A stretch of DNA of 64,000 bases, taken from assembly GCA_020636845.1 (NCBI GenBank), contig JACJXD010000012.1:1-64000 (forward strand), read 5' to 3'. The DNA comes from Bacteroidales bacterium (GTDB lineage Bacteria; Bacteroidota; Bacteroidia; Bacteroidales; Tenuifilaceae). This document shows, piece after piece, positions 16,556-26,058 of this stretch (within the stretch, counting starts at the first letter, position 1; each line of letters opens with the position of its first letter). The position numbers and the translations under genes are program-made. The notes under the pieces were generated by a model. It was not told the origin of the DNA and ran no database searches. It saw only the letters and a list, made by a program, of their open reading frames with translations.

Positions 16556-18658
16556 ATGAAAATGAGAAAAATATTTTATGTTATGTCTTTTTTACTTGCA
16601 TTTGTAGCATGTAAGAGCGGTAACGAAGTTAGCAATCCGCTCTTGTCGGAGTTCAACACTCCTTTTAACACTCCGCCATTCAACAAGATTAAGTACGAGC
16701 ATTATATGCCGGCAATAGATTCTTCTATTTCCGAGGCAAAAAAGGAGGTTGAATCAATTATTAATAATCCCGAAAAACCTACTTTCGAGAACACGATTGT
16801 TGCGCTGGATAGAAGTGGCAAGCGTTTAAATGTTGTAACGAACATTTTGTTTAACTTGAATAGCGCAGAGACCGATACGACTATTCAACGTATCGTTCGG
16901 GAGGCTTCTCCAAAGTTAACCGATTACAGTAACGATATTAATCTTAATCCGGATTTATTTGCTCGGGTAAAAAAGGTTTGGGAAATGCACGATTCGCTGA
17001 CTCTTACCCCTGAACAGAAAACTCTTCTGGAAAAAACGTATAAAGATTTTGAGAGAAATGGAGCAAACTTATCGGAAGCAGACAAGGAAAAATATCGTGA
17101 AATTTCAAAAGAGTTGGCCGATTTGTCATTGCAGTACGAAGAGCACTTGCTTGCAGAAACAAATGCTTATACGTTGAACATAACCAAAGAAGAGGATTTA
17201 AAAGGTCTTCCCGAAAGTTTAAGGGATGCGGCTGCACAAGCTGCCAAGGAAAAGGGTGTTGACGGTTGGGTTATTACTCTCGATTATCCGATGTATGCTC
17301 CTTTTATGAAATATGCCGAAAATAGGGAACTTCGTAAACAACTATATATAGCACGGGGAAGCCGTTGTTTTAAGGGTAACCAAAACGATAACCAGGAAAT
17401 AGTAAAACGTATTACCTCCTTAAGGTTAGAATTGGCTAATCTACTGGGTTATCCTGATTATGCTACGTTTATTTTGGAAAACAGAATGGCTGAGAATCCA
17501 GAAAAGGTAAACAAGTTGCTTACCGATTTAACGGAGGCTTCGTTACCTGCTGCAAAAAAAGAGGTAGCCGAAGTTCAAGAATATGCCAATCAGTTGGGAT
17601 TCAATGAGGAAATTCAGCCATGGGATTTTTCGTTCTATTCCGAAAAGTTAAAAAACAGCAAGTATAATTACGACGAAGAGGAGTTAAAGCCATATTTTAA
17701 ACTTGACAATGTAATTAACGGCGTATTTCTTTTAGCCAATAAGTTGTACGATTTAAAGTTTATGCCTAACGCCGACATTCCTGTTTATAATTCTGATGTG
17801 AAAGCATATGAAGTTTATGATGGATCGGGGAAATTAATGGCAATACTGTATCTCGATTTCTTTCCGCGTTCCGGAAAGAGCGGTGGTGCTTGGATGACTT
17901 CGTTTAGACCTCAGTACAAGGAAAATGGTGTTGATGTAAGGCCTTTTGTTTCGATTGTAACAAACTTTACAAAACCTACCGATAAGCAACCATCGTTGCT
18001 AACTCACGACGAAGTTACCACATTCCTGCACGAATTTGGACATGCGTTGCATGGGATGCTTTCGGAGTGTACTTATGCTTCGCTAAGCGGAACTTCCGTT
18101 TACCGTGATTTTGTTGAATTGCCGTCGCAAATAATGGAAAATTGGGCGCTCGAAAAGGATTACCTCGATTTATTTGCAGTTAACTATAAAACAGGCGAAA
18201 AAATTCCTCAGGAGTTAGTTCAAAAAATTATCGATAGCCGTAATTTCCTTGCAGGATATAATTCAATTCGGCAGATAGGTTATGGTAAAATAGATATGGC
18301 TTGGCATACTATTCGTAAGCCATTTACCGGAAGTGTCGATAAGTTTGAAAAGAGCATTATAGATCCAATTCAAGTACTACCTAATGTAAAAGGTACAAAT
18401 TTTAGTGTGGCATTCGATCATATTTTTGGAGGAGGATATGCTGCTGGGTATTATGGATACAAGTGGGCTGAGGTTTTAGATGCCGATGCCTTTGAGATGT
18501 TTAAGGAGAAGGGAATTTTTAATAAGGAGGTTGCTGCTTCGTTCAGAAAAAATATTTTATCGAAAGGTGGAAGCGAACATCCAATGGTACTTTATAAGCG
18601 TTTTCGTGGGCAAGAACCAACAGTAGATGCCTTACTAAAACGGAGTGGATTAAAGTAA
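16556..18658 (+). CDS. dcp: M3 family peptidyl-dipeptidase lipoprotein (Dcp-like)
   Basis: 700 residues, the usual length of Dcp. A signal with AFVAC (Cys19) indicates a lipoprotein, unlike the cytosolic enzyme of Escherichia coli. The zinc motif HEFGH is at 492-496 and the downstream ligand lies in the family region LHGMLSECTYASLSGTSV / VELPSQIMENW. Dcp removes dipeptides from the C-terminus of peptides. TACCTTTG at 16523-16530 is a candidate -7 box. A bidirectional terminator follows. Together with the M1 and M2-like lipoproteins it suggests extracytoplasmic peptide breakdown. Confidence 0.93.
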   Translation: MKMRKIFYVMSFLLAFVACKSGNEVSNPLLSEFNTPFNTPPFNKIKYEHYMPAIDSSISEAKKEVESIINNPEKPTFENTIVALDRSGKRLNVVTNILFNLNSAETDTTIQRIVREASPKLTDYSNDINLNPDLFARVKKVWEMHDSLTLTPEQKTLLEKTYKDFERNGANLSEADKEKYREISKELADLSLQYEEHLLAETNAYTLNITKEEDLKGLPESLRDAAAQAAKEKGVDGWVITLDYPMYAPFMKYAENRELRKQLYIARGSRCFKGNQNDNQEIVKRITSLRLELANLLGYPDYATFILENRMAENPEKVNKLLTDLTEASLPAAKKEVAEVQEYANQLGFNEEIQPWDFSFYSEKLKNSKYNYDEEELKPYFKLDNVINGVFLLANKLYDLKFMPNADIPVYNSDVKAYEVYDGSGKLMAILYLDFFPRSGKSGGAWMTSFRPQYKENGVDVRPFVSIVTNFTKPTDKQPSLLTHDEVTTFLHEFGHALHGMLSECTYASLSGTSVYRDFVELPSQIMENWALEKDYLDLFAVNYKTGEKIPQELVQKIIDSRNFLAGYNSIRQIGYGKIDMAWHTIRKPFTGSVDKFEKSIIDPIQVLPNVKGTNFSVAFDHIFGGGYAAGYYGYKWAEVLDADAFEMFKEKGIFNKEVAASFRKNILSKGGSEHPMVLYKRFRGQEPTVDALLKRSGLK

Positions 18659-18676
18659 TATAAAAAGAGTAATATA

Positions 18677-18706
18677 AAACGCCGGTTTTTTTCCGGCGTT
18701 TTTTGG
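18677..18706. terminator. Bidirectional terminator between dcp and lacI-type gene
   Basis: GC-rich stem AAAACGCCGG / CCGGCGTTTT with a T-rich loop, T-run on the plus strand and A-run at the other side. It sits between two convergent genes and can serve both. Confidence 0.85.
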
Positions 18707-18731
18707 TTATATATAATAAGGTATTTCGAAA

Positions 18732-19748
18732 TTATCTTACTCGTGAAGATTCCCTAACAATCAGTTGTGTTTTGAGAATCTCGGTAACAGGAGAATCTTG
18801 TTTTGTTTGAGTTATTCTTCGAATTAATTGTTCCATGGCTCTTTTGCCCATTTCGAATCCCGGTTGACGAACGGTGGTAAGTGTTGGTTCTACCATTAAA
18901 GATGTTTGATCGTCTCCAAACCCAACAACCGAAACGTCCTGAGGAATTTTATACCCGTTTCTGGTGAGAATCTTCATTGCACCCGCAGCGGTAAAGTCGT
19001 TTACGGTGAAAATAGAGTCGAATTTTAGTCCCTTATCTATAAGTTTTTGGGTTTCCACTAAGGCCGATTGAAAGGTATCGCAATGTATTATAAGATTTTC
19101 ATCAATAACAACGCCGTTATCACGCATAGCTTTAAGGTAGCCTTTCAACCTGTTTTGTCCAATTAGCCTATTTTGAGGTCCTGCAAAGTGAACAATTCTT
19201 CTTCTTCCTTGAATAATTAAATGTTCGGTGGCTTGGTATGCACCATCAAAATCGTCAATTATAATTCTGTCAACATTCATTTCCTCTATAACCCTGTCGA
19301 AGAAAACCACGGGAATACCCTCGTCTTCAAAACGTCGTAAATGGGAATAATCAACCGTTTCTTTTGAAACGGATACAAGGATACCATCTATAATACCATT
19401 AAGAAAAGCATCGCATGCTGCAACTTCTCTGTTATAATCTTCAACGGATTGGCTAATAATTACACTGTAGCCATTTTGGTTTGCAACTTCTTCGATTCCG
19501 CTGATTACGGATGAAAAAAAGTAATGAACAATTTCAGGGATAATGACACCGATTATATTACTGCGTTGATTGCGCAAGCTAAGCGCAATAATATTAGGCT
19601 TATAGTTATACTTAGCAGCAAGTTCATTAACAAGGCGTTTAGTTTCTTGGCTAATATCGGGATGATCTTTAAGAGCCCTAGAAACGGTGGAAGGGCTAAT
19701 GCCCAACTCACGAGCAATATCCTTAATGGTAATTTGACTCGATTTCAT
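18732..19748 (-). CDS. LacI family transcriptional regulator, probable regulator of the sus-like locus
   Basis: 338 residues. The N-terminal HTH ITIKDIARELGISPSTVSRA (6-25) and hinge region (YKPNIIALSLRNQRSN) are followed by a periplasmic-binding-protein-like sensor domain (about 60-335; GVIIPEIVHYFFSSVISGIE, VSVVGFGDDQTS). This is the full LacI/CcpA architecture. It is divergent from susC with 296 bases between starts, in which a LacI-type palindrome lies at 19891-19900. That layout suggests control of the starch locus and perhaps of itself; the effector sugar is not evident. Confidence 0.92.
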   Translation of the reverse strand: MKSSQITIKDIARELGISPSTVSRALKDHPDISQETKRLVNELAAKYNYKPNIIALSLRNQRSNIIGVIIPEIVHYFFSSVISGIEEVANQNGYSVIISQSVEDYNREVAACDAFLNGIIDGILVSVSKETVDYSHLRRFEDEGIPVVFFDRVIEEMNVDRIIIDDFDGAYQATEHLIIQGRRRIVHFAGPQNRLIGQNRLKGYLKAMRDNGVVIDENLIIHCDTFQSALVETQKLIDKGLKFDSIFTVNDFTAAGAMKILTRNGYKIPQDVSVVGFGDDQTSLMVEPTLTTVRQPGFEMGKRAMEQLIRRITQTKQDSPVTEILKTQLIVRESSRVR

Positions 19749-19890
19749 TTTAGGTTGATTTAAACAAGTTGATACGATGAATGTTAAGTGTATATTAATT
19801 ATAAAAATATGTTAAACGTATTGCAAAAATACACTACCATTTGAACAATACAACACCTCTGACTAAAGGTATAAAAATATATTCAATTTT

Positions 19891-19913
19891 CAAACGTTTG
19901 CGAAATCGTTTGC
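19891..19913. promoter_or_regulatory. Candidate LacI operator before susC
   Basis: CAAACGTTTG is a perfect 10-base palindrome with the central CG typical of LacI-family sites. CGTTTGC occurs twice, 12 bases apart (19895-19901 and 19907-19913). The site is in the divergent region between the LacI-type gene and susC. The remainder of that 296-base region is AT-rich; no convincing full Bacteroidota promoter was found in it. Confidence 0.5.
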
Positions 19914-20044
19914 ATTAAAAAAACAGCTTACCAAGTTATTTTATAGATAATTTTTTATTAAAAATTTGTTAATTGAGCTATGATTTTTGTAAAAATTAAC
20001 ATTTTGTAATAAATTAAAAACCAATAACTAATTACTTAAAAAAT

Positions 20045-23008
20045 ATGTTGAAAGAAAATTTTATAAGGAAGTTTTCATTGTTAATGATACTGCTTAGTAT
20101 GCATTTACTTGTGTTTTCGCAGAATGTGAAAATAAGTGGTAAAGTTACTGATGCTAAAGATGGTTCTCCAATGATAGGGGTATCTGTCTTTGTGAAAGGA
20201 ACTACAAACGGAACTACAACAGATTTGGATGGAAATTACACGTTAACGGGTCCTGCTGAAGGGGTATTATCTTTTTCTTTTGTTGGTTATAAACCTTTAG
20301 ATGAGACTATTGCAGGAAGAAGCATAATAGATGTGTTAATGGAAGAACAAACAAAACAGTTGGAAGAAGTTATTGTAATCGGTTATGGTGTTCAAAAAAA
20401 GAGTGATAGAACGGGGGCTGTGTATAATGTTAAAGCAGAAGAATTAAACAGAGGAGACTTAACGGATCCTATACAAGCCATGCAAGGGAAAGTTGCAGGT
20501 GTTAATATTTCTAAAAAGGGAGGCGATCCTAATTCCGGTTTTGCTGTTCAAATTAGGGGGGCAGCAGGGTTTGTGACTAGTACTCAGCCGTTATATGTTG
20601 TTGATGGTGTTCCTGGCGCAGATCCTACAACAATTGCGCCGGAGGATGTTGAATCGTATAATATTTTAAAAGATGCGTCATCGGGGGCTATTTATGGTTC
20701 GAGGGCATCTAATGGCGTTGTTATAATTACAACCAAAAAGGCTAAAAAGCAAAAGGAGGCAACAATAGATTATAGTGCATATATTTCAGCTGATCAAACA
20801 AGCAATAGGTTAGATTTTCTTTCGGCTAACGATATAAGAAAATATGTTGAAGAGAATGGAATAACAGGTTTTGCTGATAATGGAGCAAATACGGATTGGC
20901 AGGATGCTATTTTTAGAACCGGAATGTCCCAATCCCATAATATTGCAGTATCCAATTCAACTGATAATTTGGCATACAGACTATCTTATAATTATACGGA
21001 AAATGAAGGCGTTATAATAGGTAGCAAAAAGCAACGAAATATAGCAAGGCTGAATCTTACTCAAAAAGCGATAGATAATAAATTAACGATAGATGCGTCG
21101 GTGGCTGGAACGTTTGAGAAAAATTATTATGTTAATTATGGTGATGGTATGGGGTCTTCTAACATCCTCTATCAAATGTATCAGAGAAACCCTACCGATC
21201 CTATTTATAAGGATGGAACTTTTTTTGAATTTCAACGAGATTTTAATTACAATAATCCTGTTGCTATTGCAAAATTAATCCAGAATGAAAGAGATGCTAA
21301 ATTTTATTTTGGAACATCTAAAATTAGTTTTGAAATTCTTAAGGGTTTGGTAGCTGCTGCAAATTTAAGTTATTTAAGAAACGATTATGAGACGTATTAT
21401 TATGAACCAACAACTCTGTATGCTTCAGGGAATGCGGGGTATGGCAAAAGAAGTTATAATAATACCCAAACTAAAATATTGGAAACAACCTTGACATATT
21501 CAAAATCGATAAATGATGCTCATAACTTTACAATTTTAGGAGGGTATTCTTTTCAGCAAGATAATTATTCTGGTCTTTTTGCTCAAGGGCGAAATGCTTT
21601 GTCGGATTATTTAAAATCAGATAATTTATCTCATTTGCTTACTATTAATGTTGGAGATATTGGTTCTTGGAGGAATTCTAGTAGGCTAATATCTTTCTTT
21701 GGGAGATTTACGTATAACTATAAATCAAAGTATTTTGCAACTGCCACTCTAAGACGCGATGGTTCATCAAAATATGGAAAAAATCATGAATGGGGATTAT
21801 TTCCATCGGGATCTATCGCATGGGATGCTAAAAAGGAAGTTTTTTTAGAGAATGTCGATTTTATTAATCAATTGAAGTTACGTGTTGGTTATGGATTAAC
21901 TGGAAATCAGGAAATAGGATCATATAATGATATTATGTACGCTTATCCTAACGGTTCTGCACCTAACTTTGAAACTGGAGAGAATGGCATAAACTTTAGC
22001 ATTTCTCATAATGCTAACCCAAATCTTAAATGGGAAGAAAATTCTGAATTGAATATTGGTCTTGATTATGCGGTTTTGAATAACAGAGTTCAAGGGTCTA
22101 TAGAATATTACATCAAATCTACTTATGATTTAATTGCAGAATATGCTGTTTCATCGCCACCGAATTTGGTTACGAATACGTGGGCAAACGCAGGACAAAT
22201 TGATAATAAGGGTCTTGAAATTAGTGTTGAAGGATTTGCGATTGATAATACGAATTTCAAGTGGAAAACAATGGTTAATTTTGCAAGGAATAGACAGAAA
22301 CTTGTAAAACTGTCGGGAAATGGATTTTCATGGTCGGAGAGCGACAAAAAGCGATTATATTTAAGTGGAAGGGGCTTAGTTGGATCGCAGAACTGGACGC
22401 AGTATTTAATGGAAGGAGAGGAAATAGGAACTTTCTACTTACCAAAATATGCAGGATTGTCTCAGGATGGAAAATTCTTATTTTACACTGCTGCGGGAGG
22501 CGTAACAAGAGACATTAATTTAGCCGAAAGAAGAGTTGCTGGGCATGCACAGCCTAGATTTACTTTGGGATGGTCTAATTTTTTTACTTATAAAAATTTC
22601 GATTTGAATATATCGCTCAGAGGAGCATTTGGTAATAAGGTTATAAATTCTACAAAAATGGTATTTTCTAACCCTCAAATATTACCAACAATTAATGCTT
22701 TAAAGGATGTTTTACATGAAATAGATCGTGGTTTAACAGATTCTCCAAAAATTAGTGATTATTACTTAGAAGATGCTTCATTTGTAAAAGTTGATAATAT
22801 TTCTTTAGGTTATAATTTCAACACAAAAAAATTGAAATGGGTCAAGTCTTTTAGAGTTTACGTATCGTCTAATAACTTTTATACATTTACTAATTATAGC
22901 GGATTAGATCCAGAAATGACTTATTCTGGTTTAGAGTTTGGTATAGATCAATACGATGTCTATCCAAAAACAAGAACATTTACTTTTGGAATTGATGTTA
23001 AATTTTAA
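20045..23008 (+). CDS. susC: SusC-like TonB-dependent outer-membrane transporter
   Basis: 987 residues. After a signal peptide (about 1-26, ending LLVFSQ) comes a carboxypeptidase-D-regulatory-like domain (27-110, KISGKVTDAKDGSPMIGVSV), then the TonB-box/plug region (VIVIGYGVQKKSDRTGAVYNV, about 115-230; VVDGVPGADPTTI; YGSRASNGVVIITTKK) and a 22-strand barrel ending in FGIDVKF. It imports glucan oligosaccharides captured by SusD, using TonB energy. It is the first gene of the susC-susD-susE/F-GH13 set; susD follows after 13 bases. Starch specificity is inferred from the neighbouring amylase. Confidence 0.95.
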   Translation: MLKENFIRKFSLLMILLSMHLLVFSQNVKISGKVTDAKDGSPMIGVSVFVKGTTNGTTTDLDGNYTLTGPAEGVLSFSFVGYKPLDETIAGRSIIDVLMEEQTKQLEEVIVIGYGVQKKSDRTGAVYNVKAEELNRGDLTDPIQAMQGKVAGVNISKKGGDPNSGFAVQIRGAAGFVTSTQPLYVVDGVPGADPTTIAPEDVESYNILKDASSGAIYGSRASNGVVIITTKKAKKQKEATIDYSAYISADQTSNRLDFLSANDIRKYVEENGITGFADNGANTDWQDAIFRTGMSQSHNIAVSNSTDNLAYRLSYNYTENEGVIIGSKKQRNIARLNLTQKAIDNKLTIDASVAGTFEKNYYVNYGDGMGSSNILYQMYQRNPTDPIYKDGTFFEFQRDFNYNNPVAIAKLIQNERDAKFYFGTSKISFEILKGLVAAANLSYLRNDYETYYYEPTTLYASGNAGYGKRSYNNTQTKILETTLTYSKSINDAHNFTILGGYSFQQDNYSGLFAQGRNALSDYLKSDNLSHLLTINVGDIGSWRNSSRLISFFGRFTYNYKSKYFATATLRRDGSSKYGKNHEWGLFPSGSIAWDAKKEVFLENVDFINQLKLRVGYGLTGNQEIGSYNDIMYAYPNGSAPNFETGENGINFSISHNANPNLKWEENSELNIGLDYAVLNNRVQGSIEYYIKSTYDLIAEYAVSSPPNLVTNTWANAGQIDNKGLEISVEGFAIDNTNFKWKTMVNFARNRQKLVKLSGNGFSWSESDKKRLYLSGRGLVGSQNWTQYLMEGEEIGTFYLPKYAGLSQDGKFLFYTAAGGVTRDINLAERRVAGHAQPRFTLGWSNFFTYKNFDLNISLRGAFGNKVINSTKMVFSNPQILPTINALKDVLHEIDRGLTDSPKISDYYLEDASFVKVDNISLGYNFNTKKLKWVKSFRVYVSSNNFYTFTNYSGLDPEMTYSGLEFGIDQYDVYPKTRTFTFGIDVKF

Positions 23009-23021
23009 TCGTTAAACTACA

Positions 23022-24497
23022 ATGAAAAAAATACTATATTATTTAAGTTTCGTACTGTCAATTTCATCTTGTGTAAATCTTGATGATAATCTTGAGGACA
23101 AAATTCCTTATGATAAATTTCCTGAAAATGAAAATCAATCGGCATTAATGATAGGTTCGGTATATACGCCAATGAAAGATTTTCTTGATAACGGAGGTTG
23201 GTGGTTTTGTCAAGAACTTACCTCTGATGAGGTGGTTTGTCCTACGAGACATACCGATTGGGATGATGGCGGTAAATGGAGAGTATTATACCAACACACA
23301 TGGGATAATAATACAGAAGCAATTAACAACATGTGGTCCCGCTTTTACTCTGGAGTTGGACAGGCAAACTACTGGATTGAATTTTTTGCTCCGACGGCCG
23401 AAACAGAAGCAGGAGCGACAACTATTGCTAAATTAAAGATAATGAGGGCTTATTATTATTATCTTTTAATAGATAACTATGGAGATGTTCCATATGTAAC
23501 TCAATATGCAGGAGCAGATCAGCAACCTCAGAAGACAGCCCGAGCAGTTATTTTTCAAAACATAGTTAACGAAATAAATGAAAGTATTCCTTATTTAACT
23601 AGTTCAACATCTAAAACAGCTGTAACAAAAGGGATGGCATATTCTTTATTAGCAAAATTATACTTGAATGCAAAAGTGTATGCCGGTGTTACTCGTTGGG
23701 ATTCTGCTGGTTTTGCTTGTGATAGTGTAATTGCATTAAATCAGTATTCGTTGGAAGCAGATCCTCTTGCCCCATTTGTTACAGACAATAGCGCTTCATC
23801 TGAAAATATTTTTACAATACCTTATGATGAAGATACTTATACCGGATTTAACTTGCATATGCGTACATTACATTACAATAGCAATCTTACTTTTGATATG
23901 ACTGTTGGGCCATGGAATGGTTTTGCTATAACCGAACAGCATTATAATACTTATGCTTCAAATGATAAGCGTAAGGACGGCTATTTTTTGGTAGGTCAAC
24001 AGTACACTTCTTCTGGACAGCCTATAACTGATGCAGTTGCAGATGCTCCACTTGTTTTTGATCCTTATATTCCTGCTTTGGTTATGGATGCTTCATACAC
24101 TCCCGAAGAAATTAGAATGTCGGGTGTAAGAGTAAAGAAATTTGAAATTAAATTAGGAGCTAAAGAAAACTTAAGCAACGATTTTCCAATTTTTAGGTAT
24201 GCTGACATATTGTTAATGAAAGCTGAGGCAATGGTACGTCAAGGTTATAATGGAGATGAATGGATAAATCCTATTCGGGAGCGTGCTGGTTTAGATGACA
24301 TTACGGATGCTACCTTGGACGATATTTTAGCAGAACGAGGACGCGAACTATTTTGGGAAGCGCACCGGAGACAAGATTTAATACGTTTTGATAAGTTTAA
24401 TAAAGCGTGGTGGGAAAAAACCGCTGATGATGCTAGTCGTCGAACATTTCCTATTCCTCAATGGGTAATAGATACTAATCCAAATCTTGCAAAATAA
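23022..24497 (+). CDS. susD: SusD-like glycan-binding lipoprotein
   Basis: 491 residues. Lipobox ISSC with Cys17. The helical RagB/SusD fold is recognisable: AYYYYLLIDNYGDVPYV near 142-158, TKGMAYSLLAKLYLNAKVYAG near 203-223, DILLMKAEAMVRQG near 394-407, and the terminal AERGRELFWEAHRRQDLIRF. SusD caps SusC on the cell surface and delivers oligosaccharides into it. It follows susC directly and is in the same operon. Its glycan is presumed to be starch-type. Confidence 0.95.
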   Translation: MKKILYYLSFVLSISSCVNLDDNLEDKIPYDKFPENENQSALMIGSVYTPMKDFLDNGGWWFCQELTSDEVVCPTRHTDWDDGGKWRVLYQHTWDNNTEAINNMWSRFYSGVGQANYWIEFFAPTAETEAGATTIAKLKIMRAYYYYLLIDNYGDVPYVTQYAGADQQPQKTARAVIFQNIVNEINESIPYLTSSTSKTAVTKGMAYSLLAKLYLNAKVYAGVTRWDSAGFACDSVIALNQYSLEADPLAPFVTDNSASSENIFTIPYDEDTYTGFNLHMRTLHYNSNLTFDMTVGPWNGFAITEQHYNTYASNDKRKDGYFLVGQQYTSSGQPITDAVADAPLVFDPYIPALVMDASYTPEEIRMSGVRVKKFEIKLGAKENLSNDFPIFRYADILLMKAEAMVRQGYNGDEWINPIRERAGLDDITDATLDDILAERGRELFWEAHRRQDLIRFDKFNKAWWEKTADDASRRTFPIPQWVIDTNPNLAK

Positions 24498-24532
24498 AAC
24501 ACTTACATTAATTTTAATTTAAACAAAATCCT

Positions 24533-26002
24533 ATGAGAACTTCAAAATTTAATTTAGCATGGTTGCTTTTTATAGCAATTTTTACGTTTGCCTCATGTAA
24601 TAAAGATGACGATGGTGGAAGCAATCCGATTCTTGTTGAAGATGGCATGTATGTAATTGGAGATGCAACTCCTTGGGCCGATTTTAGTTTAAATGCTCAA
24701 ATGATAGGAGGCATTAATGAAGTAGATGGATCTGCTCGTACATCTATGTATGAAAAATACACTACTTTAGAAGCTGGCAAAGAGTTTAGAATTGTAGAGG
24801 TCGCCGGAAAGGAAACAATAGATTATGGTCCCGATCAACTCATTGATTTTAATACTTATGGTAAATATGATCAGCCAAATATAACGTGCAAATGGGGAAG
24901 TTATAAAGTTGGGGGAACTTATACTGTATCAACAAGTGGTCTGTATCATATAGTAATAGATAAAGAATTGTCAAGGGTTGCCATTATTCCTGTGAATTAT
25001 TGGGCTATTCTTGGAGGTGCTACTGCAAATGGTTGGTCAGATAGTAAGATGGAATTGAATGGTAGTTTCGATAAGAATACTATGAGTTTCAAGGCTACTG
25101 ATCTTGTTTTGAGGGCAGGTGATTTTAAGTTTCGTTATAGTGGTGGTTGGAAATTAGGTATTGATGATTCTTTATCAACCGCAACGGTAAAAGTTAATAC
25201 TAATTTTGGTGGTGCAACAGACGCCTTGGTTCCTGGTGGTGATAACATTACATTTGATGGTGCTAACGAGGGGGCTTATACTGTTGAAATGACTTGGTCC
25301 TCGGAAACTAGTGGTTATGGCTATACAGCTACATTGACAAAAACTGGAGATGTTGAACCACTTCCTGAATATCCGGAGGCCATGTATATTGTAGGTGATG
25401 CTACTGCTTATGGATGGGATGCTCCCGGTACTTATGAAAATGCCATTATGCATAAATGTGCAGGAGGAACTCCAACAGAAGGATTATATTGGAAAATATG
25501 TTATATTGAAAGTGGTAAAGGATTTAAGTTAGCAGCAGCTAATTGGTCTGACCCCAATTTAGGCTTTGGCGATGTAACTTCTTACGATTCTGAAGGTGTA
25601 ACTGTATCAGATGCAAGTGGAAATATGTCTATAGCTGAAAGTGGAATGTATATGGTTGTGCTAGATTTGCGCAATAGTCAAACTTTGGTATCTGTTAAAC
25701 CAGCAGAAGTTTATGGAATTGGCGATGCCTTTGGTGATTGGACTACCGGAGTTGAAGCAAATAAATTTACGGTGGACAATACCGCTAAGACGTTAATATC
25801 TCCAGCTTTAGGTGCTGATGGAAACATTCGTATGTACGCAGCACACAGTTGGATTCCAGATTGGTGGAATGCTGAGTTCAGAGTTAATGGTACTGCTATT
25901 GAGTATAGAAATGATGGAGGAGATTTGGATGCGGTTGCTGGTACTCAAGGACAAGTGATTACTTTACATTTTGATGATAATACTGGTTCTATAGCTAAGT
26001 AA
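24533..26002 (+). CDS. SusE/SusF-like starch-binding lipoprotein with four repeat modules
   Basis: 489 residues. Lipobox FASC with Cys22, followed by an acidic KDDDGG linker typical of surface-exposed Bacteroidota lipoproteins. Four related stretches start with a hydrophobic strand and GDA/GGA turn: MYVIGDATPWADFS, YWAILGGATANGWSD, MYIVGDATAYGWDA and VYGIGDAFGDWTTG. This matches the tandem glucan-binding modules of SusE and SusF, which hold starch at the surface. It is third in the operon, 35 bases after susD. A strong hairpin follows before the amylase gene. Confidence 0.85.
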   Translation: MRTSKFNLAWLLFIAIFTFASCNKDDDGGSNPILVEDGMYVIGDATPWADFSLNAQMIGGINEVDGSARTSMYEKYTTLEAGKEFRIVEVAGKETIDYGPDQLIDFNTYGKYDQPNITCKWGSYKVGGTYTVSTSGLYHIVIDKELSRVAIIPVNYWAILGGATANGWSDSKMELNGSFDKNTMSFKATDLVLRAGDFKFRYSGGWKLGIDDSLSTATVKVNTNFGGATDALVPGGDNITFDGANEGAYTVEMTWSSETSGYGYTATLTKTGDVEPLPEYPEAMYIVGDATAYGWDAPGTYENAIMHKCAGGTPTEGLYWKICYIESGKGFKLAAANWSDPNLGFGDVTSYDSEGVTVSDASGNMSIAESGMYMVVLDLRNSQTLVSVKPAEVYGIGDAFGDWTTGVEANKFTVDNTAKTLISPALGADGNIRMYAAHSWIPDWWNAEFRVNGTAIEYRNDGGDLDAVAGTQGQVITLHFDDNTGSIAK

Positions 26003-26013
26003 TTATGATGTAA

Positions 26014-26045
26014 AAAAGGAGGGCGCAAATTTGTGCCCTCCTTTC
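26014..26045 (+). terminator. Hairpin between susE/F-like gene and amylase gene
   Basis: GGAGGGCGCAAATT pairs with the following TTGTGCCCTCC; T-rich bases follow. It lies inside the presumed operon, 11 bases after one stop and 13 bases before the next start, so it probably attenuates expression of the amylase or gives it separate mRNA ends. Confidence 0.8.
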
Positions 26046-26058
26046 TAATATAATTAAA

